Source: Abyssibacter sp. (GTDB lineage: Bacteria; Pseudomonadota; Gammaproteobacteria; Nevskiales; OUC007). Taken from it: 63,762 nt of DNA. This document shows positions 8,318 through 13,720 of the stretch, piece after piece. Made by a program: the position numbers and the translations under genes. The number at the start of each line of letters is the position of its first letter. Position 1 is the stretch's first letter. The notes beneath the pieces are model-generated. The model did no database searches, was not told where the DNA came from, and saw nothing but the letters and a program-made list of their open reading frames with translations. The DNA lies in NCBI GenBank assembly GCA_023146115.1, contig JAGLCS010000025.1:1-63762 (forward strand). The letters are read 5' to 3'.

Positions 8318-8509
8318 ATGAACAAATATCCTCCTTCCTCCAAGGAACTGCGGGAGTGGATGGACCGCAAGGGTCTGTCCAGCAAGGATGTCGCCAAGGC
8401 CCTCCGATTGTCGGACGGCCGGGTGGTCCGGCACTGGACCCGCAAGGACGACGCCCGGCAGATTCCGTACCCGAGCTGGTACACCCTGCGCCACAAATTC
8501 GGCAAGTAA
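8318..8509 (+). CDS. Small helix-turn-helix protein
   Basis: A 63-residue basic protein. SSKDVAKALRLSDGRVVRHWT at about 21-41 looks like an HTH of the XRE/lambda-repressor type: a helix, a turn at LRLSDGR, and a recognition helix RVVRHWT. It ends RQIPYPSWYTLRHKFGK. Such short proteins occur as stand-alone regulators or phage-derived remnants. There is no clear ribosome-binding site before ATG 8318. It is followed after 156 bp by an unrelated lipoprotein gene. Confidence 0.6.
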   Translation: MNKYPPSSKELREWMDRKGLSSKDVAKALRLSDGRVVRHWTRKDDARQIPYPSWYTLRHKFGK

Positions 8510-8578
8510 ACCGTTGATCTGAAAAGACCAGGGCCGGAACACCCGCGCCAAATGACGGACTTTTTATCCTAGGAACTA

Positions 8579-8607
8579 TTGACCTACAAAAACAACGGGT
8601 CTAAGGT
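8579..8607 (+). promoter_or_regulatory. Candidate sigma-70 promoter for the small lipoprotein
   Basis: TTGACC at 8579-8584, a 17-bp spacer, then TAAGGT at 8602-8607, in a locally AT-rich stretch 59 bp upstream of the lipoprotein ATG at 8666. The -35 box is good and the -10 is poor, so this is a moderate prediction. Confidence 0.35.
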
Positions 8608-8665
8608 GTCAATCATGCGTCATACAACTGTCACATAACTCATGTATGGCCAGGAGGAGCACACC

Positions 8666-8923
8666 ATGTACAAGACACTCGTACCGGCATTCATCGTCGC
8701 AGGGCTGTTGTCCGCTTGCGGCACAACCACTACAACGAAGCCCACGCACTGGTGGAGCGCCGAAGCACCGGTCTCCAGGGTGATCTACACCCGAGACAAC
8801 TCGGCTTGCGAAGAGGCCTCGGGCTTCACCGGGGCCGGCGATGCGGCCTCGGAGTCCTACACCGACTACCACCGCTGCATGCGCCAGGCCGGCTACACGC
8901 TGATCTCGTCGAACGACACCTGA
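8666..8923 (+). CDS. Small lipoprotein
   Basis: An 85-residue protein that begins with a textbook lipoprotein signal (MYKTLVPAFIVAGLLSACG, lipobox LSAC). ATG 8666 follows AGGAGG, so it is chosen over the in-frame ATG at 8642. The mature domain (about 65 residues) contains CEEASGFTGAGDAASESYTDYHRCMRQAGY. Its two Cys residues could form a disulfide, and the helical Cys-(n)-YxxYxxCM pattern is common in short periplasmic proteins of unknown role. A strong terminator follows 15 bp after the stop, so it is probably monocistronic. Confidence 0.75.
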   Translation: MYKTLVPAFIVAGLLSACGTTTTTKPTHWWSAEAPVSRVIYTRDNSACEEASGFTGAGDAASESYTDYHRCMRQAGYTLISSNDT

Positions 8924-8937
8924 ACGACGAGGAACGC

Positions 8938-8971
8938 CACGCGTCGGCTTCGGCAGCCGACGCGTGTTTTT
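8938..8971 (+). terminator. Rho-independent terminator
   Basis: A perfect 12-bp stem, CACGCGTCGGCT (8938-8949) with its complement at 8955-8966, a TCGGC loop, then five T (8967-8971). It ends the small lipoprotein transcript. Confidence 0.9.
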
Positions 8972-9067
8972 CCCGGCGACTCCGGCTAGGCTCCACGGTT
9001 CTGACCGTCTGGAGCCACCGCTGGTGACACGTACAGATCGACGTGGCGCATGCTCCGCCCAGGCGCC

Positions 9068-9502
9068 ATGAGTTCACCCGACGCCCCGCCGATCGTGTTG
9101 TTCGACGGTGTCTGCCACCTGTGTTCGGCCTGGGTGCGGTTCATTCTCCGGACCGACCGCCACGCGGTCTTTCGCCTTGCCCCGGTGCAGTCGATCGCCG
9201 GACAAGCATTGCTCAGGCAATGGGACTTTCCGGCGGACCGCTACGACACCATCATCGTGATCGCAGACCAGCACGCGTACACGGAGTCCGACGCCGTGTT
9301 GCGAATCGTGGCCGGTTTGCCCCGGCCCTGGCGATGGCTCACAGCGACCCGCTGGGTCCCGCGTCGAATCCGCAATAGCCTTTATCGTTTCGTGGCCCGC
9401 CACCGCTACCGGTGGTTCGGCCGCGGCCAGACATGCCGGGTTCCCAGCGCCTCGGAACGGCGCCACTTTCTGCCCGGGGCGGATGTTGTCGCCCAGCCAT
9501 GA
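9068..9502 (+). CDS. DCC-family thiol-disulfide oxidoreductase (DUF393)
   Basis: A 144-residue protein with the signature FDGVCHLCSAWVRF near the N-terminus; the DGxCxxC redox motif gives the DCC family its name. The fold is thioredoxin-like, and the usual ending RWFGRGQTCRVPSASERRHF is present. The physiological substrate is not known for the family. ATG 9068 (MSSPDAPP) is preferred to ATG 9050. It overlaps the following OsmC gene by 4 bp (ATGA), so the two are translationally coupled and may share a role in thiol or peroxide metabolism. Confidence 0.88.
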   Translation: MSSPDAPPIVLFDGVCHLCSAWVRFILRTDRHAVFRLAPVQSIAGQALLRQWDFPADRYDTIIVIADQHAYTESDAVLRIVAGLPRPWRWLTATRWVPRRIRNSLYRFVARHRYRWFGRGQTCRVPSASERRHFLPGADVVAQP

Positions 9503-9993
9503 CGTCCGACACCCATCGCTACCGCGTCGACGTTGAGTGGACGGGCAATACCGGCGCCGGCACAGGGCACTACGGCGACTATGCCCGTGATCACGTGATC
9601 CGTATCGAGGGCAAGCCGGTGCTTCGCGGCTCCTCCGATCCTGCCTTTCGCGGCGATCCGACTCGGCACAATCCCGAGGATTTGCTGATCGCGTCACTAT
9701 CGAGCTGTCACATGCTCTGGTACCTGCACCTCTGTGCCGATGCCGGACTGGTGGTCGAGCGCTACCGCGATCAGGCCGTAGGCCTGCTGGAACTGTCCGG
9801 TGCCGGCGGCGGCCGGTTCCGCGACGTTCTGCTGCAACCGCAGGTGCGCTTCAGACCACCGGCCGATCTCACTCTGGCGAAGACGCTGCATGCCCGCGCG
9901 CATGCGCTGTGCTTCATTGCCAGCTCGATGAACTTTCCGGTGCGCTGGCATCCCGACCTGGCGCAGGCCAATGAGCCCGATCAGGAACGCTGA
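9499..9993 (+). CDS. OsmC family protein
   Basis: A 164-residue OsmC/Ohr-like protein. Family features are [26 protein letters not shown] (about 54-79) with the peroxidatic Cys in SSCHM, and a second conserved part ending [14 protein letters not shown] that supplies another Cys. Members reduce organic hydroperoxides or fatty-acid peroxides, or are of unknown specificity; this one belongs to the OsmC-like rather than the Ohr branch as far as I can judge. It starts at ATG 9499, which overlaps the stop of the DCC gene. A VOC gene follows 94 bp later on the same strand. Confidence 0.87.
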   Translation: MTSDTHRYRVDVEWTGNTGAGTGHYGDYARDHVIRIEGKPVLRGSSDPAFRGDPTRHNPEDLLIASLSSCHMLWYLHLCADAGLVVERYRDQAVGLLELSGAGGGRFRDVLLQPQVRFRPPADLTLAKTLHARAHALCFIASSMNFPVRWHPDLAQANEPDQER

Positions 9994-10308
9994 CCACCAC
10001 CTCGCACATGGCAGGATGACGGCATTGCCGACCGTTCGCGGCGGAGCAAACCCACATGTTTGCGGACCACAACAAGGAGAGAAAACGATGGAACTCGGAG
10101 CATTCTCGGTCAGCTTGGCCGTCAAGGACATTCAGGCATCCAAGGCGTTCTATGAAAAGCTGGGGTTTGAAGTAACGGGCGGTGACATCACGCAAAATTG
10201 GCTGGTACTGCGCAATGGCACCAGTACGATCGGGCTTTTCCAGGGCATGTTTGAAAGCAACATCCTTACCTTTAAGGAAACACTGATCTATTCCCGCCGC
10301 CAAGTTGC

Positions 10309-10399
10309 CGCCTGAAAACAGGCCAGGCAAGGCGCGAGAAGTGACGTTTGGTCATTCCAAATAAGCGACGAGCAACGCCGCATGGCCTGTTTTCAGGCG
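10309..10399 (+). repeat. Hairpin module A inside the MITE
   Basis: A perfect 16-bp stem, CGCCTGAAAACAGGCC (10309-10324) with its complement at 10384-10399, encloses a 59-bp loop. The loop carries the core GTTTGGTCATTCCAAAT at 10346-10362, then AAGCGACGAGCAACG. The same core recurs inverted in module B although the stems differ. Confidence 0.85.
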
Positions 10400-10416
10400 C
10401 AATCCGAATGGAACGG

Positions 10417-10505
10417 GCCGGTTTTCCCGCAAACCTGCGTTGTCGTTCGCTCATTTGGAATGACCAAACCGCACTCACTCCGCCTGGGCTTGCGGGAAAA
10501 CCGGC
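10417..10505 (-). repeat. Hairpin module B inside the MITE, inverted relative to A
   Basis: A perfect 16-bp stem, GCCGGTTTTCCCGCAA (10417-10432) with its complement at 10490-10505. Read on the minus strand the loop contains GTTTGGTCATTCCAAAT (10469-10453), identical over 17 bp to the module A core. It then reads GAGCGAACGACAACG, close to the sequence in A. Stem sequence is unrelated to A, loop core is conserved. Confidence 0.85.
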
Positions 10506-10749
10506 TCCGTCTTGGTGGTGTGAATAGATCAGTGTTTCCTTAACCCAGGCTGGGGTGCCCAGTGCAATGCGCTGGAGGGCTTTGACGATGTGCGGGCGAT
10601 ACAGGCGCAGCTGAAGACCGCCGGCGTCGACCTGATCACTGAGGCCGACCCCACCTCGACCGGACCCGCCCACATCACGCTGGCCGACCCGGATGGCAAC
10701 ACGATTCTGGTCGACCAGCACGTGCCCTAGAGCACACGCGGCTGGGTGG

Positions 10750-11058
10750 CTACTGCAGAAAGCGTTCGTCCTCGGGCCAGTCGCATAGAGCGACCGGCTG
10801 AGGGCCGTTGCCTTGATCCATCGACCAGCATTGCTCGTAGATGGAGCAGTAGCCAGGCGACACCACCACGTCTGGTGCAGTCGCGTCGGTGAGCCGCTGG
10901 ATCAGGCCGCGATCGTGGGCCTGGAGCACCTGGATATCCTGCTCGGCCGACAGCGTGCGTGTGCTGAGCTGCGATTGCGTGTATTGCCGCTCTTCGGCGC
11001 CAAGGACATCAAACACCATGTTCCAGTCCTGGATCGGACTCCCCGCTAAGAGCCACAC
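10750..11058 (-). CDS. Hypothetical protein overlapping the beta-helix gene
   Basis: A 102-residue frame beginning with GTG 11058 inside the last codons of the upstream beta-helix gene (13-bp overlap); ATG 11019 (MVFDVLGAEER) is an alternative start. The text is protein-like, with GLIQRLTDATAPDVVVSPGYCSIYEQC and a C-terminal CDWPEDERFLQ. Codon use matches the neighbours (G/C in third positions). No signal peptide or recognised domain is visible. The overlap implies translational coupling if it is expressed. It could also be a displaced C-terminal extension of the beta-helix protein after an old frameshift. It is convergent with the VOC remnant. Confidence 0.45.
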   Translation of the reverse strand: MWLLAGSPIQDWNMVFDVLGAEERQYTQSQLSTRTLSAEQDIQVLQAHDRGLIQRLTDATAPDVVVSPGYCSIYEQCWSMDQGNGPQPVALCDWPEDERFLQ

Positions 11059-12137
11059 CGGGCGGCCGGCGCGTATTTGCGCCCTTGGTCGGAGTAGTAC
11101 TCGCCCTTGCCGTTGTCCTCGAAGTGGTTGCCGCAGAGTTGCGCCTGGGGTTCGTTCATGATCTTGAACCCGAACTGGGCATTGTTGAACACGCGATTGC
11201 CGGCGGCGATATTCTCGATGCCGAAGCCCTTCTTGTCGCTGCCGAAGCGGAAACCGGAGCCGGCGTTGCCATACACGACGTTGCCGCGAAACACGTTGCC
11301 GTTACCCGCGGAATTGAACCCGGCCGAATTGGCATCGAGCTGTCCGGTGCACTGGTTTTCGTAGACCTGGTTCGCGGTGGTGCCTTCCTTGAGATCAACA
11401 CACTCGTTACCGCGGGTGGTGATGATGTTGTGATGAATCCGGTTGCGCGTGGACACATCCGCATCCGATGTCGGGTTCTTGCCGTCCTCCCACTGCTTGA
11501 ACGAGGTGCCGATGTAGATCGCCTCGCCATTCTTGCTGGATCGCTCGAACGGAAAGTCATGCATGCCGCAATCGCTGATGCTGTTGTAGGCGATCTCGCT
11601 GTCCGAAACCCGATGTCGAAATCGCAGACATTCGCCGCCAGCGTGCGTCAGGATCATGCGCTCTATACGCACGCCACGGAGCCCTTCCTCACGCTCCTCA
11701 CTGTGCACGAAGACCAACTTGTCGCGGATATTGTCCGGCTCGACCGGATCGCCGCTCAACCCGTCAACGACAAAGTCCTGAAGCTGAATGTAGCTGTGCC
11801 GGATCTGCACGATGCGCCCCTCGCCACCGCCCGTTACCGTCGCGGGAACGACAACGCTGTGGTCATTCTTGAAATCATCGCCCTTGAGACCGGCGATGGT
11901 GATGGGCTTGGTCAGCAAGCCATCGCGAACGGTGCGGATATCCTGCTGGTACTCGCCGGGTAGCAAATAAACGGTGTCGCCAGGCTCGGCCCGCTGCAGC
12001 GCATGATTGATCGTGGCAAACGCCTCGTCTGGCTTATGCCCTTTGGCATTGTCGGAGCCGGCTGGGCTCACATAAAGATCAGCGGCCACCGCCGTCGTAC
12101 AGAACATCAGGGCCACCAAGGTGGCTATGAGTTTCAT
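11046..12137 (-). CDS. Secreted right-handed parallel beta-helix protein
   Basis: A 363-residue protein with a signal peptide (MKLIATLVALMFCTTAVAA). The next residues, DLYVSPAGSDNAKGHKPDEAFATINHALQRAEPGDTVYLLPG, are the usual opening of DUF1565/pectate-lyase-like beta-helix proteins. Repeated rungs follow, rich in Asn, Gly and aliphatic residues (NRIHHNIITTRGNECVDL, NVFRGNVVYGNAGSGFRFG). Such folds bind or cleave polysaccharides; the catalytic residues cannot be assigned from sequence alone. ATG 12137 follows AGGAGG and is preferred to the longer frame. The likely location is the periplasm or outside the cell. Confidence 0.85.
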   Translation of the reverse strand: MKLIATLVALMFCTTAVAADLYVSPAGSDNAKGHKPDEAFATINHALQRAEPGDTVYLLPGEYQQDIRTVRDGLLTKPITIAGLKGDDFKNDHSVVVPATVTGGGEGRIVQIRHSYIQLQDFVVDGLSGDPVEPDNIRDKLVFVHSEEREEGLRGVRIERMILTHAGGECLRFRHRVSDSEIAYNSISDCGMHDFPFERSSKNGEAIYIGTSFKQWEDGKNPTSDADVSTRNRIHHNIITTRGNECVDLKEGTTANQVYENQCTGQLDANSAGFNSAGNGNVFRGNVVYGNAGSGFRFGSDKKGFGIENIAAGNRVFNNAQFGFKIMNEPQAQLCGNHFEDNGKGEYYSDQGRKYAPAARCGS

Positions 12138-12308
12138 CAGTGCGTCCTCCTGACGCGCCGGCCCCCTCCCGTTACCTGACACGCTACGTCCATGTGAATA
12201 CCTCGCATCAGACAAGCGCGATGGTGAAATGTCACCACAACGGTCGTGGTCATGAGACTGCAACCCCCGCTTGCTGAACTAGCCAGTCAACCCATTCCCT
12301 GCGCTGCC

Positions 12309-13637
12309 ATGTCCTCGTTCACCCGTCGCCAGTTCCTCCATGGCGCCGCACAGCTCGGCGTTTATCTGCAATCCGGTTGGCTGGTGGGCTGCGGCTCCGG
12401 CACCCAGGGTCGGCAGCCGACAGATCCGGTGACCGGCGAACCGCTGGTGAGCAATATCGGCCACCTGGGTCCGCTGGGCGAGCCGGACCGTTTTGGGGTG
12501 CGCGTACCGCCGGGGTTCACCGTGCGGCGCGTGGCGGCCGAGGGCGTGGCGCCGATTCCCGGCAGCGACTATCTATGGCATGAAAAACCAGATGGCGGCG
12601 CCTTGTTCGCGGCCGAGGACGGCGGTTGGGCGTACCTGTCGAACAGCGAAAAGAACGAGGATGGCGACGGCAATAACGCCTACGACCAGGCCGGCGTCGG
12701 CGCACTTCGCTTCGATCGCGATGGCCATCTGATCGACGCCTACCCGGTGCTGGTCGGCAGCACCAAGAACTGCGCTGGCGGTGCCACGCCCTGGGGCACC
12801 TGGCTTAGCTGCGAAGAAACCGATTCCGGCTACGTGTACGAATGCTTCCCGTTCGGGACCGCCGCTGACGCGGTACGCCTGGACGCCCTCGGCAAATTCC
12901 AGCACGAAGCCTGCGCGGTCGATCCGCTGGCCGACCCCATGCACATTTACATGACCGAGGACCAACGCAACGACGCCTTCAACGGCGGTGGGTTCTACCG
13001 ATTTGTTCCGAGCACCCATGTTGCCGACGGCTCGCGGCCGGACCTGAGCAGCGGCACACTACAGGTCGCGCGGGTCGCCAGCGGCGACATCTTCACGCCC
13101 CGCGCCGTGACCTGGGCCAACGTGCCCTTCCCCCAGCCCATCGACTTGCAGCGGCACGAATCCGTGCTGAACCCAACCCGGTTCCAGGTGCCGGGCATTG
13201 AGCGCTTCGATGGTGGTGAAGGCATCTGGTACCACCACGACCACAGCCTGGTGTTCTCGACCAAGGGAGACAACCGGCTCTGGCGCTATGACATTGCCGC
13301 GCAAACGGTGCAGGCCATCTACGATGACGATTCCAGCCCGGACAACATTCTCTCGGCGCTGGACAACGTGATCATGACCCCCGATGGCGACATCATCTGC
13401 TGCGAAGACGGCGACGACACCCAGGTGGTGGGTCTCACACCGGATGGCCGCCAGGTGCCCATGCTGCAGCTGATGTCGAACGGCGAACCGGCCGGCCCCG
13501 CGTTCAGCCCGGACGGCCAGCGGCTGTATGTCAGTGGCTACAGCGGGCCGTCGGGGCCGGCCGATGACCGGAACCTCGGCGCCACCTATGAGATCAAGGG
13601 TCCATGGTTCGTCCCGGCCTCATCCGTGGGACGCTGA
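12309..13637 (+). CDS. PhoX-like (DUF839) Tat-exported lipoprotein phosphatase
   Basis: A 442-residue protein. The N-terminus has the twin-arginine motif TRRQFLHGAAQLGVY followed by a lipobox (WLVGCGS), so it is a Tat substrate and probable lipoprotein. The mature part matches the PhoX/DUF839 beta-propeller family: NGGATPWGTWLSCEE, the family hallmark of PhoX-type calcium- and iron-dependent phosphatases, and later EGIWYHHDHSLVFSTKGDNRLW with CEDGDD and SPDGQRLYVSG. It is somewhat shorter than classical PhoX. Start 12309 is chosen for the compact Tat signal; ATG 12252 is possible. It neighbours a PHP-domain lipoprotein and a PhoD-type phosphatase, and the TatABC genes lie 32 kb away in the same window. 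Confidence 0.85.
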   Translation: MSSFTRRQFLHGAAQLGVYLQSGWLVGCGSGTQGRQPTDPVTGEPLVSNIGHLGPLGEPDRFGVRVPPGFTVRRVAAEGVAPIPGSDYLWHEKPDGGALFAAEDGGWAYLSNSEKNEDGDGNNAYDQAGVGALRFDRDGHLIDAYPVLVGSTKNCAGGATPWGTWLSCEETDSGYVYECFPFGTAADAVRLDALGKFQHEACAVDPLADPMHIYMTEDQRNDAFNGGGFYRFVPSTHVADGSRPDLSSGTLQVARVASGDIFTPRAVTWANVPFPQPIDLQRHESVLNPTRFQVPGIERFDGGEGIWYHHDHSLVFSTKGDNRLWRYDIAAQTVQAIYDDDSSPDNILSALDNVIMTPDGDIICCEDGDDTQVVGLTPDGRQVPMLQLMSNGEPAGPAFSPDGQRLYVSGYSGPSGPADDRNLGATYEIKGPWFVPASSVGR

Positions 13638-13720
13638 CGCCACCCGGACACGGCGGTTTGTCATCGCCGTGTCGTCTACGCGCCGGATAATGCGCGGCTG
13701 CTTTTTTTGATGCCTGCCGC

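Larger units (their letters stand above)
10272..10543. mobile_element. TTAA-flanked MITE-like element with 22-bp perfect inverted ends
   Basis: The ends are perfect inverted repeats: TTAAGGAAACACTGATCTAT plus TC at 10272-10293, and its complement at 10522-10543. The outermost TTAA is present on both sides, while the uninterrupted VOC frame needs it only once, so TTAA is the target duplication and the element proper is 10276-10539 (264 bp). It encodes no transposase. TTAA fits the YTAR target of the IS5 group, and the GGA start also fits that family, so a trans-acting IS5-like transposase is my guess, not proven. The interior consists of two hairpin modules listed separately. Confidence 0.85.
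10088..10730 (+). pseudogene. VOC/glyoxalase-like gene split by a 268-bp insertion
   Basis: The gene begins at ATG 10088 after AAGGAGAG and codes for [29 protein letters not shown], the start of a vicinal-oxygen-chelate (glyoxalase/bleomycin-resistance) protein. At residue 62 the frame enters an insertion and stops at 10315, giving a 75-residue fragment. The missing half is intact beyond the element, from 10544 (PGWGAQCNALEGFDDVRAIQ) to VDQHVP and TAG at 10730. Removing one TTAA copy and the 264-bp element restores a 124-residue uninterrupted frame, the normal size for the family. There is no other decay, so the insertion is recent. The truncated product probably lacks activity. Confidence 0.9.

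Noticed and set aside
10309-10505. Reading the hairpin modules as integron attC sites or a short CRISPR array
   Set aside because: No GTTRRRY/RYYYAAC core pair of an attC, no integrase, and only two inverted copies without spacers; the terminal repeats and target duplication fit a MITE better.
10272-10543. A transposase hidden in the insertion
   Set aside because: The 264 bp contain no frame of useful length and are filled by the two hairpins.
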